DNA of 21,826 nucleotides from DATEPR01 sp036502345. Lineage in GTDB: Bacteria > Actinomycetota > Actinomycetes > Mycobacteriales > Pseudonocardiaceae. Under the pieces are notes generated by a model. That model did not search any database. It saw only the letters and a program-made list of their open reading frames with translations, and was not told the DNA's origin. Location: positions 1-21,826 of the forward strand of contig DASXYT010000235.1 in NCBI GenBank assembly GCA_036502345.1, given 5' to 3'. Below, in pieces: positions 1 to 6,895 of the stretch. A program made the translations under genes and the position numbers. Each line of letters begins with the position of its first letter. Position 1 is the stretch's first letter.

Positions 1-13
1 ATTGAAAGGCCAT
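1..13 (-). CDS. Possible start of a leftward gene, truncated by the window edge
   Basis: An ATG on the minus strand (reverse complement of 11-13) opens a frame that begins M-A-F-Q and leaves the window after four codons. The only support is its position: it lies 10 bases downstream of a GGGTAG hexamer that looks like a stress-sigma -10 element. Three other such promoters in this window have an ATG exactly 9 bases downstream. No ribosome-binding site is visible, so it would be a leaderless start. The product cannot be named. Confidence 0.35.
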
Positions 14-23
14 GTCCAGATGG

Positions 24-48
24 CTACCCATTGCTGTGTGATTCATGC
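24..48 (-). promoter_or_regulatory. SigF/SigB-type promoter, leftward
   Basis: On the minus strand the sequence reads GCAT, 15 bases, GGGTAG. This fits the GNNT-N14-16-GGGTA pattern of actinobacterial SigB/SigF-class promoters. The -10 hexamer is 24-29 and the -35 is 45-48. The -35 is only a loose match, so most of the weight is on the -10 and on likeness to the other sites in the window. It would drive the gene leaving the left edge. Confidence 0.4.
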
Positions 49-86
49 CTCGTCGGGTGCTTCTGGCAGGCGCGGAAAGGCAGGGC

Positions 87-242
87 TCAGAACCAGTGGG
101 CCCGGCCGCCGATCGCGCGCCCGGTGGCCCCGAGTACTGCGAAGACGACGCCGACCAGTGCGAGAATGATGCCGATGGTGTACAGCACCGGTATACCGAC
201 CAGGAAGCCGATGACGATCAGGATGACACCGAGAATGATCAT
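87..242 (-). CDS. Small two-helix membrane protein, DUF6131-like
   Basis: This encodes a 51-residue protein that is almost entirely hydrophobic: MIILGVILIVIGFLVGIP, a short turn, then a second segment rich in I, L, V, A and G, ending in GRAIGGRAHWF. Two closely spaced transmembrane helices with a short positively charged tail are visible. It resembles the small actinobacterial DUF6131 proteins, whose function is unknown. The start at 242 is chosen over an upstream in-frame codon at 329 because AAGGAG lies about 10 bases before it and the helix begins immediately. It lies 107 bases downstream of the anti-sigma gene on the same strand and might be co-transcribed with it. Confidence 0.75.
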   Translation of the reverse strand: MIILGVILIVIGFLVGIPVLYTIGIILALVGVVFAVLGATGRAIGGRAHWF

Positions 243-349
243 TTTCCCGCACTCCTTCAGGGATGTCGGCGGGCGAGACCGCGTGTCCGCCCATCCGGGG
301 GTGTCCCTGTCGGGCTCGGCTTCAAACATGGCGGGCTCGGCGGCCGAGA

Positions 350-793
350 TCAGGTCTCGGGCACCTGATGTTGGTCGCGTACGACGGTCGTCAGCTGGAC
401 ATTGAACAGTCGCCCGTCAGCCGATCCGCTCGTCCAGTAGTCCACGGTGTCCGCCAGCGTGCGCAGAATCCGAAGGCTGAACGGTTCCACCGCGGGTTCT
501 CCGACAGCCGGCAGCCGCACGTGTGCGGTGATCTCCAACCGGGCGGCCGACACCAGCAGTCGACACACCAGCATGCCGTTCGGATCGGCGTTCGCCAGCA
601 CTGTCGCGCACGCTTCCTCGACCGCCAGCCGCAGATCCGAGATCGTGTCGAGGTCGAAGTCCGCGCGCATCGCCAGGTCGGCAGCCAGCGCACGGATGCC
701 GGACACGTGGTTGTCGCTGGCCAGCGTCCGGATCTCGATCTCGCCCGGACGAAGATGGGCGAAGTCCGGTTGTGCGGCCGGCCGATCATTCAC
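350..793 (-). CDS. RsbW/UsfX-like anti-sigma factor (HATPase-fold)
   Basis: This 147-residue protein has the layout of the GHKL/HATPase anti-sigma proteins that bind SigB/SigF-type sigma factors in the cytoplasm. The helix around residues 52-66 (SDLRLAVEEAC) corresponds to the N-box. The later segment PFSLRILRTLADTVDYW and a final beta strand resemble Mycobacterium UsfX. The N-box asparagine position is a threonine (E60-x3-T64) and no DxGxG box is visible, so ATP-dependent kinase activity may be weak or absent. The GTG start at 793 has GAGG 8 bases upstream. Longer in-frame starts (835, 934) lack this. It diverges from the F420 oxidoreductase gene. The likely partner is the sigma factor at 11554-12369, which is inferred. 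Confidence 0.8.
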   Translation of the reverse strand: MNDRPAAQPDFAHLRPGEIEIRTLASDNHVSGIRALAADLAMRADFDLDTISDLRLAVEEACATVLANADPNGMLVCRLLVSAARLEITAHVRLPAVGEPAVEPFSLRILRTLADTVDYWTSGSADGRLFNVQLTTVVRDQHQVPET

Positions 794-898
794 CAGTCCC
801 ACCTCTTGGCCTGTGTGCGTGTACGTGCTCACATCATGCGGACCTCGCGTAACAGCATGACATGGCCGGTGAGGACACCACGGACCGGTGGATCGGAT

Positions 899-923
899 GA
901 TTCGTCGGAGCCGTAGTGGGTAG
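899..923 (+). promoter_or_regulatory. SigF/SigB-type promoter, leaderless architecture
   Basis: GATT, 15 bases, GGGTAG (918-923), within the 10-mer GTGGGTAGTC that also occurs at two other promoters in this window. The ATG of the F420 oxidoreductase follows 9 bases after the hexamer. Transcription should therefore start at or within a few bases of the initiation codon. There is no room for a ribosome-binding site. Confidence 0.65.
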
Positions 924-932
924 TCGACAGGC

Positions 933-1928
933 ATGCCGACTTTTGGTTACTTCCTGTCCTGTGAGGAGTTCGGCCCGGTCGAACTGGTGCGTCAGGCGAA
1001 GCTCGCCGAGCGGGCGGGCTTCGAGCGGCTGTGGATCTCCGACCACTTTCATCCGTGGAACGAGCAACAAGGCCAGAGCCCGCTGGTCTGGTCGGTCATC
1101 GGCGCTCTGTCCGAGGCGACGAGCCTGCCGATCACCACCGCCGTGACATGCCCGACCACCCGCATCCACCCGGCGATCATCGCGCAGGCCGCCGCCACGG
1201 CAGCCGTGCAGACCGGCGGCCGGTTCGTGTTGGGCGTGGGCAGCGGGGAAGCACTGAACGAGCACATTCTCGGTGGCCCGTGGCCATCCGCCCCGAAACG
1301 GCTGGCGATGCTGGAAGAAGCAGTCGAGGTGATCCGGGCGCTGCACCGTGGCGAGCAGCTCGACTACGACGGCGAGTACTACACCGTCCGCGATGCCAGG
1401 ATCTACACCCTGCCGCCCAGCGGGGAACCTGTGCCGATCTACGTGTCGGCTTTCGGCAGGCGATCCGCGACCCTGGCCGGGCGGATCGGCGACGGCTTCA
1501 TCTCGGTCAAGCCCGACCGCGAGCTGCTGGACATCTTCCGTGCGGCAGGTGGCGGGGATCGGCCGACCCAGGGCGGCCTGAAACTGTGCTACGGCCGCAG
1601 TGAGGCTGATGCCGTCGCGACCGTGCACCGGTTGTGGCCCAACGACCAGCTACCGGGTGAGCTGGCCCAGGTGTTGCCGACGCCGAGGCATTTCGAGCAG
1701 GCGTCCGGTCTGGTGACCAAGGAGCAGATCGCCCCGGCCGTACCGTGCGGGCCGGACCTCGGGCGGCATGTCGAGGCGATCAATCAGTTCGTCACCGCCG
1801 GTTATGACGAGATCTACGTGCAGCAGATCGGCCCGGACCAGGATGCGTTCTTCGAGTTCTGGTCGGAGCGGTTGGCCGACGAGGTGGGTGCCTCGCGACC
1901 CCTGGTGCGCACCGCCGTCCGAGGTTGA
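933..1928 (+). CDS. F420-dependent glucose-6-phosphate dehydrogenase-family oxidoreductase
   Basis: This 331-residue luciferase-like (bacterial-type TIM barrel) protein closely follows mycobacterial Fgd1. The N-terminal motif ISDHFHPW carries H38 and W42, matching Fgd1 H40 and W44, and GVGSGEALNE carries E106, matching Fgd1 E109. These residues serve hydride transfer and proton donation at the substrate carbon in Fgd1. The length is typical (Fgd1 is about 336 aa). The expected reaction is oxidation of a sugar phosphate or related alcohol with reduction of coenzyme F420 in the cytoplasm. Many Fgd-like paralogues do not use glucose-6-phosphate, so the substrate is open. The gene stands alone after a stress-sigma-type promoter and is probably translated from a leaderless message. 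Confidence 0.88.
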   Translation: MPTFGYFLSCEEFGPVELVRQAKLAERAGFERLWISDHFHPWNEQQGQSPLVWSVIGALSEATSLPITTAVTCPTTRIHPAIIAQAAATAAVQTGGRFVLGVGSGEALNEHILGGPWPSAPKRLAMLEEAVEVIRALHRGEQLDYDGEYYTVRDARIYTLPPSGEPVPIYVSAFGRRSATLAGRIGDGFISVKPDRELLDIFRAAGGGDRPTQGGLKLCYGRSEADAVATVHRLWPNDQLPGELAQVLPTPRHFEQASGLVTKEQIAPAVPCGPDLGRHVEAINQFVTAGYDEIYVQQIGPDQDAFFEFWSERLADEVGASRPLVRTAVRG

Positions 1929-1933
1929 TCGCG

Positions 1934-1951
1934 CGTCGTGCGGCTACGACG
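1934..1951 (+). terminator. Weak hairpin after the F420 oxidoreductase gene
   Basis: CGTCGT and ACGACG form a 6-bp stem around a 6-base loop, 5 bases after the stop codon. There is no U-run, which is usual for actinobacterial terminators. The stem is short, so this is only a candidate. Confidence 0.3.
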
Positions 1952-1997
1952 GAGCCGGGGCGCGGGGCGGGGGTGGGTTCGCCGCCGGCCCTGGCGA

Positions 1998-2114
1998 ATG
2001 GAGTTTCTGGTGACTGGGCACCCGTCCTCGGTGCTGCGCGCGCCCGACCGCGAACGGGCGTACCAGGATCTGCTGGCCGACCTGCGGCCGGTGGCCAAGG
2101 TTCTGGCCTCCTGA
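1998..2114 (+). pseudogene. 3' remnant of a uracil-DNA glycosylase (UdgX-like)
   Basis: A 38-codon frame encodes a peptide beginning MEFLVTGHPSSVLRA and ending ADLRPVAKVLAS before TGA. HPSSVLRxxDRExAYxxLxxDLR is the C-terminal signature of family-4/UdgX uracil-DNA glycosylases, in which the HPS loop inserts into DNA. The codons are strongly GC3-biased, as in the genuine genes here. Nothing upstream in this frame continues the homology: the G-rich bases 1950-1995 encode no recognisable domain. The roughly 170 residues that carry the active site and iron-sulfur ligands are missing. It is best read as the tail of a deleted gene left between two intact ones. Confidence 0.65.
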
Positions 2115-2139
2115 CCGCATTCTGCCCAGACCGGTGTCG

Positions 2140-2955
2140 TCATTCCGGGTGATCGGTCAGGTCGGGCGGTGGCGCCAGATCGGCCAGGACGCCGAAGTGG
2201 TCACTTGTCCAGACGCCGTTCACGGGTCCGGCGAAGATCCGTTCGCAGCGGGTGATCGCCAGGGTGGGGCCACCGTGGTAGCCGCACCGGACCAGCACGT
2301 AGTCGATGCGGCGGAACGGCCAGTCCCAGTCGACGCTCAACCCGTTCTCCGGCACATAGGTCGGGCCCGGTTCACCCGGATGGGCGCTGGCCCACGCGTC
2401 CCGGTAGCAGACGCTGACCTTCGCCAGGCTCTGCCGGCCGGTCCAGAAGCGGATGCTGGTGGCGTCCGGTTCGGCGTCGAAGTCGCCAGCGACGATCACA
2501 TGCGCGGGTTGGCCGGCCAGCGCGTCCTCGATCGCCCCTGCCGTGCGGACCGCCTGCAGTTCCCGTTCGTACTCCAGTTCCAGCCGCCAGCTGGGCAGGT
2601 TGTTCACCAGCAGGACCCTGCCGATCGGTGGTGGCGTGAAGATCTCGGTGATCAGGCTCGTGCAGGCGAAACCCGCCGTGCGGCTGGTCACGTGCAGGTC
2701 GACCTCGACGACCTTGCCGATCGGCCAGCGGCTCGCCGTGCTGACGCCCTGGCCGTCGTCCTCGCGGTCGGTCTGGTGAACGACGTGGTGGTCCGGGCCG
2801 AGCACATCGCGGGCCTGGTCGTACTCGGCGGTCGTGATCGCCTCCTGGAACGTCACCAGATCGGGCGAGAGCTCGTGAAAACCGTTCTGCAACACCGCTC
2901 GCCTGGCCGCCCAGTCGCCCCGGACACCCCACATGTTCAGCGTGGCAACCCTCAT
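2140..2955 (-). CDS. Endonuclease/exonuclease/phosphatase-family protein
   Basis: This 271-residue protein has the metal-dependent phosphoesterase fold of DNase I, exonuclease III and sphingomyelinase. Landmarks in order are MRVATLNMWG (N7), a metal-ligand glutamate in TFQEA (E38), AGDFDAEPD (equivalent to the GDFN motif), FRRIDYVLV and the catalytic WTSDHFGV histidine. There is no signal peptide, so it should be cytoplasmic. The substrate (nucleic acid, lipid or small phosphoester) cannot be told from sequence. A GTG at 2976 gives a slightly longer frame, but the ATG at 2955 starts exactly at the first beta strand. It also lies 9 bases after a stress-sigma-like -10, as in two other leaderless cases here, so 2955 is preferred. 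Confidence 0.82.
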   Translation of the reverse strand: MRVATLNMWGVRGDWAARRAVLQNGFHELSPDLVTFQEAITTAEYDQARDVLGPDHHVVHQTDREDDGQGVSTASRWPIGKVVEVDLHVTSRTAGFACTSLITEIFTPPPIGRVLLVNNLPSWRLELEYERELQAVRTAGAIEDALAGQPAHVIVAGDFDAEPDATSIRFWTGRQSLAKVSVCYRDAWASAHPGEPGPTYVPENGLSVDWDWPFRRIDYVLVRCGYHGGPTLAITRCERIFAGPVNGVWTSDHFGVLADLAPPPDLTDHPE

Positions 2956-2964
2956 GGCGGTGGA

Positions 2965-2990
2965 GTAGCCGTTCACCGATCAGCCGAAAC
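2965..2990 (-). promoter_or_regulatory. SigF/SigB-like promoter, leaderless architecture
   Basis: On the minus strand: GTTT (2987-2990), 16 bases, GGCTAC (2965-2970), then 9 bases to ATG. The -35 is a perfect SigF match. The -10 differs from GGGTAC at one position. It is back to back with the promoter at 3044-3069. Confidence 0.5.
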
Positions 2991-3043
2991 GACGTGAGCT
3001 CACGCGGAGCTCACCGCCGACCTCCGTTGCCAGGTTCCGCACA

Positions 3044-3069
3044 GTTTTGCCTGCCGGATCGCCGGGTAT
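3044..3069 (+). promoter_or_regulatory. Strong SigF/SigB-type promoter of the seven-gene operon
   Basis: GTTT (3044-3047), a 16-base spacer, then GGGTAT (3064-3069) is an exact match to the SigF consensus of mycobacteria and to the SigB/SigH-class consensus of Streptomyces. Transcription would start near 3076, which leaves a short leader holding GGGAGG before the ATG at 3093. Everything from 3093 to 11575 lies downstream with no gap longer than 34 bases. Confidence 0.8.
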
Positions 3070-3092
3070 GTCTCGTGTGGATGGGAGGCAGG

Positions 3093-4097
3093 ATGAACAG
3101 CAAGGTCGTGGTGGTGACAGGTGCGAGCGGTGGCATAGGACGGGCCACCGCCGAGGCGTTCGCCGAGCAGGGCACGGCGGTCGCGCTCCTCGCCCGAGGG
3201 AAGTCCGGTTTGGACGCCGCCGCCGAGCGGGTCCGGGAGCTGGGTGGTACCCCGTTGGCGATCTCCGTGGACACCAGCGACAGCGACCAGGTGCACGCCG
3301 CCGCCGACCGGGTCGAGCAGGAGTTGGGCCCGATCGACGTGTGGGTGAACGTCGCGTTCACCTCGGTGTTCGCGCCGTTCGACCGCATCCGGCCGGAGGA
3401 GTACCGCCGGGTCACCGAAGTGTCCTACCTGGGCTACGTCTACGGCACGATGGCGGCCCTGGAACGGATGAAGCCACGCGACCGCGGCACGATCGTCCAG
3501 GTCGGCTCGGCCCTGGCCTACCGGGGTATCCCGCTGCAGAGCGCCTATTGCGGTGCGAAGCACGCCATCCAGGGCTTTCACGAGGCGCTGCGCTGCGAAC
3601 TCCTGCACGAACACAGCGGCGTGCACGTGACGATGGTGCAGATGCCGGCTGTCAACACGCCCCAGTTCTCCTGGGTGCTGTCGCGCCTGCCCCGGCACGC
3701 ACAGCCGGTACCGCCGATCTACCAGCCCGAGGTGGCGGCACGAGCGGTGCTCTACGCGGCGGACCATCCGAAACGCCGCGAGTACTGGGTGGGCGCGAGC
3801 ACCGCTGCCACGCTGGCCGCGAACGCGATCGCGCCGGGACTGCTGGACCGCTACCTGGCGCGCACCGGGTTCAAGTCGCAGCAGACAGACCAGCCGAGGA
3901 ACCCCCAGCAGCCGGAGAACCTGTGGGAACCCGCCGACGGGCCGCGCGGCCACGACTTCGGCGCCCACGGAGCGTTCGACGACAGTTCGAAACCACGCAG
4001 CGCACAACTGTGGGCCAGCCACCACCACGGCCTGCTCGCCGCCGCGGGCGGGGCACTGGTCGCAGGCGGGCTCGCACTGTGGGGACGAGCCCGATGA
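3093..4097 (+). CDS. SDR-family oxidoreductase with C-terminal membrane anchor
   Basis: This is a classical short-chain dehydrogenase/reductase of 334 residues. TGASGGIG (9-16) binds the dinucleotide. The usual NNAG motif is NVAF. S139, Y152 and K156 (YxxxK) form the catalytic set. The core ends near residue 240. A further segment of about 70 polar residues follows, then a hydrophobic stretch (LLAAAGGALVAGGLALW) and a basic end, which suggests tail anchoring in the membrane. Substrate: some alcohol/ketone pair, unknown. The ATG at 3093 has GGGAGG just upstream. An in-frame ATG at 3081 would sit only about 5 bases from the predicted transcript start, so it is disfavoured. This is the first gene of the operon, and its stop overlaps an ATG of the next frame (ATGA at 4094). 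Confidence 0.88.
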   Translation: MNSKVVVVTGASGGIGRATAEAFAEQGTAVALLARGKSGLDAAAERVRELGGTPLAISVDTSDSDQVHAAADRVEQELGPIDVWVNVAFTSVFAPFDRIRPEEYRRVTEVSYLGYVYGTMAALERMKPRDRGTIVQVGSALAYRGIPLQSAYCGAKHAIQGFHEALRCELLHEHSGVHVTMVQMPAVNTPQFSWVLSRLPRHAQPVPPIYQPEVAARAVLYAADHPKRREYWVGASTAATLAANAIAPGLLDRYLARTGFKSQQTDQPRNPQQPENLWEPADGPRGHDFGAHGAFDDSSKPRSAQLWASHHHGLLAAAGGALVAGGLALWGRAR

Positions 4098-4129
4098 AGC
4101 CGTTCGGTACACCGAACCAGGAGCCGACC

Positions 4130-4585
4130 ATGACGAGTCGCCTGACCAGCCTGCTGCGCCACGACACCGGCCGGGTGTTGGCCGATGTCCGCACCGGCCG
4201 CCTGGAACGCAGCATGTCCGCACTGACCGCGGCCGGCGCGTTGGTGACCGCCGCCGAGATCTACTTCGAACACGACAAGGCCAGCTTCGGCAATCGGCTG
4301 ATGTGGCTGCCCGTCGCGCTCGGGCCGATCGGCGCGGCCGCCGGGGTCGCGGGTTTCTTCAGCCAACGCATGGCCCACACCGCGTTGCCGGTGGCGTCGG
4401 CCGCGATCGTGGCCAACGGGCTGCAGGGCACCTACCTGCACGCGCGGGGGATCGGCCAGAAGCCCGGCGGGTGGCGCAATGCCCGCTACAACCTGGAGAT
4501 GGGGCCGCCTCTGCTGGCCCCGCTGTTGGTCACGATGGTCGGCGGCATGGGCCTGCTGGCCTCCTTGCTGCGGCGGGAACGGTGA
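4130..4585 (+). CDS. Small four-helix membrane protein, unrecognised
   Basis: I do not recognise a family. The 151-residue protein has a short basic cytosolic-looking N-terminus (RHDTGRVLADVRTGRLERS). Four hydrophobic segments follow: around residues 28-45, a second beginning LMWLPVALGPIGAA, a third beginning ALPVASAAIVANG, and a last one beginning LLAPLLVTMVGGMG. It ends RRER. Conserved-looking polar residues sit in a loop with HARGIGQKPGGWRNARYN between helices 3 and 4. ATG 4130 is preferred to ATG 4094 because AGGAG lies 6 bases upstream of it. It lies between the SDR and the gluconate-dehydrogenase-like genes and may be a membrane partner for them (inference). Confidence 0.75.
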   Translation: MTSRLTSLLRHDTGRVLADVRTGRLERSMSALTAAGALVTAAEIYFEHDKASFGNRLMWLPVALGPIGAAAGVAGFFSQRMAHTALPVASAAIVANGLQGTYLHARGIGQKPGGWRNARYNLEMGPPLLAPLLVTMVGGMGLLASLLRRER

Positions 4586-5220
4586 TGCGTGGTGACGGCG
4601 TGACACCCGGTGGCCGTCAGCCCCGTTTCCCCGGCTTCGACGTGCTGGCGCAGTCAGGGCACTGGGATCAGGTGACGGCGGGTGTGGTGCTGTCCCGGCT
4701 GGGCCCGCGGGAGCCGATGCGGTTCTTCAGCCCTGCCGAGGAGGCGATCGCGCGACCGCTGCTGGACCTGCTGCTCGACCAGCGCAGCGAGCCGAGGGTG
4801 CCGGTGCTGGAGATGATCGACTCGCGGCTGGCCGAGGGCAGCACCGACGGGTGGCGGTACGAGGACCTGCCAGAGGACGGTCAGGCCTGGCGCGACACAC
4901 TGACGGCGCTGGATGACGACGCGCGGGACGCGCATGGCAGCGGATTCGCCGGGTGCTCCGGCGACACGCGGACAGCGCTGATCCAGGCCGTGCAGGATCT
5001 CGGGACCGAGAAGTGGCACGGGCTGCCGGCCGACCGGGTGTGGAGCCTGTGGACCCGGTACGCCTGCACGGCGTTCTACGCGCATCCGTGGGCCTGGAAC
5101 GAGATCGGCTTCAGCGGGCCCGCCTATCCGCGTGGCTACAAGAACGCCGGTGTCGGCAGGCGGGAGCCGTGGGAGGTCGCCGACCGCGAGGATCTCGACC
5201 CGGTCAGGGACCGGTCGTGA
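4585..5220 (+). CDS. Gluconate 2-dehydrogenase subunit 3-family protein
   Basis: This 211-residue protein matches the small accessory subunit of FAD-dependent gluconate/glucose dehydrogenases: RFFSPAEEAIARPLLDLLL near the N-terminus, a central helical region, and a C-terminal FYAHPWAWNEIGFSGPAYPRGY segment typical of the family. In characterised periplasmic enzymes this subunit carries a Tat signal that exports the whole complex. None is present here, so the complex is probably cytoplasmic. Start and stop overlap the previous gene (TGATG) and the next gene begins inside its stop (GTGA), indicating translational coupling and a fixed ratio with the GMC subunit. Confidence 0.85.
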   Translation: MRGDGVTPGGRQPRFPGFDVLAQSGHWDQVTAGVVLSRLGPREPMRFFSPAEEAIARPLLDLLLDQRSEPRVPVLEMIDSRLAEGSTDGWRYEDLPEDGQAWRDTLTALDDDARDAHGSGFAGCSGDTRTALIQAVQDLGTEKWHGLPADRVWSLWTRYACTAFYAHPWAWNEIGFSGPAYPRGYKNAGVGRREPWEVADREDLDPVRDRS

Positions 5221-6869
5221 AGTGGCCACTGCGGGACGGTTCGGCGGACTCGGTCCGCTCGCGGAACGCCTCCGCCTGGCTGCTGCCCACCGGCGACGTC
5301 CGCACCGACCACCAGGCCCGGGAGGACATGCGCCGCTTCGCCGACAGCGACGAGGTCGATGCCGTGATCGTCGGTGCGGGGGCCGGCGGCGCGACGATGC
5401 TGCAGCGCCTGGCGCACGCGGGCTGGCGGGTGGTGGCGCTGGATGCCGGGCCGTTCTGGGATCCCGACCGGGACTGGGTGTCCGACGAGGCCGGTTCACA
5501 CCAGCTGTACTGGACCGAGCCGAGGGTGATCGCCGGCGACGACCCGGTTCCCATGGGCTCCAACAACTCCGGGCGCGGGGTCGGCGGCTCGATGGTGCAC
5601 TACGCCGGCTACACACCCAGATTCCATCCCAGCGACTTCACCACTCACAGCCGAGACGGGGTCGGCGCGGACTGGCCGCTGGACTACACCGAACTGCGGC
5701 CCTACTACCAGGCCGTCGAGGGTGAGCTACCGGTCGCGGGCGAGGACTGGCCGTGGGGTGACCCGCACACCTACCCGCACTCGGCGCACCCGGTGGGCGG
5801 CAACGGCGAGGTGTTCCAGCGTGGCGCCGACAAACTGGGCATCACCACGAAGGTAGGGCCGGTCGCGATCACCAACGGCCGGTTCGGCCACCGCCCGCAC
5901 TGCATCTACCGTGGCTTCTGCCTGCAGGGCTGCAAGGTGAACGCGAAGGCGTCACCCCTGATCACCCACGTGCCCGACGCCCTGGCGCACGGCGCCGAGA
6001 TCCGGGCCGACTGCATGGTCACCTCGGTGGAGATCGACGAGCGCACCGGCCGCGCGACCGGAGTGCGGTACGTGCGTGGCGGTGTGGAGCACCTGCAGCG
6101 TGCCGCCCACGTCGTGGTCGCCGGGTACTCCATCGAAACGCCCCGGCTGCTGCTCAACTCCACCAGCGGCCGGTTCCCCGACGGGCTGTGCAACGACTTC
6201 GACCAGGTCGGCCGCTATCTGATGGTGCAGGGCGCGCCGCAGACCGCTGGCCGGTTCGACGACGAGGTGCGCATGTACAAGGCACCGCCGCCGGAAGTGT
6301 CCACGGAGGAGTTCTACGAGACCGATCCCACCAAGCCCTACCGGCGCGGTTTCTCTCTGCAGACGGTGTCGCCGCTGCCGATCACCTGGGCCGAACACGT
6401 CGCCGGCCAGGGCCACTGGGGTGGGGCGCTGCGCGAGTACATGCGGGACTACGTGCACTGGTCGTGCCTCGGCGCGCTGTGCGAGTTCCTGCCGCAGGCG
6501 GACAACCGGGTCACCCTCGCCGACGAGACCGACCGGCACGGCCTGCGGGTCGCCCGGTTCGCCTACAGCCAGTGCGACAACGACCGCCGACTCGTCAAGG
6601 CCGCGCAGCAGGTGATGGAGGACATCCTGCACGCGGCCGGTGCCGACGAGGTGATCACGTTCCAGCGCTACGCACATCTCGTGGGTGGTGCCCGGATGGC
6701 GGCGCGCGCCGAGGACGGGGTCGTGGACCGCGACTGCCGCGCGTTCGCCGTGCCCAACCTGCTCATCACCGACGGCAGCGTGCTGCCGACCCAGGGCAGC
6801 GCGAATCCCGCGTTGACGATCATGGCCGTCGCGGCTCGTGCCGCCGACCGGCTACTGGCCAGGCCCTGA
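5217..6869 (+). CDS. GMC oxidoreductase, gluconate/glucose dehydrogenase flavoprotein-like
   Basis: This 550-residue FAD enzyme has the dinucleotide motif VGAGAGGA near residues 52-59, the GMC signature GRGVGGSMVHYAGY, and the C-terminal active-site and FAD region with TQGSANPALTIMAVA. HLVGGARMA precedes it. With the subunit-3-like protein encoded immediately upstream (GTGA overlap), it should oxidise a sugar, aldonate or other polyol and pass electrons on rather than to oxygen. C229, C235 and C239 form a Cys cluster (C-x5-C-x3-C in CIYRGFCLQGC), like the cysteine-rich segment of FAD-glucose dehydrogenases proposed to hold an iron-sulfur cluster. No cytochrome c subunit is encoded nearby, so the electron acceptor is unknown. 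The GTG start is set by the overlap. Confidence 0.87.
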   Translation: MKWPLRDGSADSVRSRNASAWLLPTGDVRTDHQAREDMRRFADSDEVDAVIVGAGAGGATMLQRLAHAGWRVVALDAGPFWDPDRDWVSDEAGSHQLYWTEPRVIAGDDPVPMGSNNSGRGVGGSMVHYAGYTPRFHPSDFTTHSRDGVGADWPLDYTELRPYYQAVEGELPVAGEDWPWGDPHTYPHSAHPVGGNGEVFQRGADKLGITTKVGPVAITNGRFGHRPHCIYRGFCLQGCKVNAKASPLITHVPDALAHGAEIRADCMVTSVEIDERTGRATGVRYVRGGVEHLQRAAHVVVAGYSIETPRLLLNSTSGRFPDGLCNDFDQVGRYLMVQGAPQTAGRFDDEVRMYKAPPPEVSTEEFYETDPTKPYRRGFSLQTVSPLPITWAEHVAGQGHWGGALREYMRDYVHWSCLGALCEFLPQADNRVTLADETDRHGLRVARFAYSQCDNDRRLVKAAQQVMEDILHAAGADEVITFQRYAHLVGGARMAARAEDGVVDRDCRAFAVPNLLITDGSVLPTQGSANPALTIMAVAARAADRLLARP

Positions 6870-6895
6870 CCGACTCGATCACTGAAGGAGGCCCG

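Noticed and set aside
2111..2160. Inverted repeat CTGACCG/CGGTCAG between the UdgX remnant and the EEP-family gene
   Set aside because: 7-bp stem with a loop of about 36 bases, partly in coding sequence; likely chance.
3000..4223. 407-codon minus-strand frame over the SDR gene
   Set aside because: The SDR gene has all family motifs, a promoter and a ribosome-binding site; the opposite frame has none.
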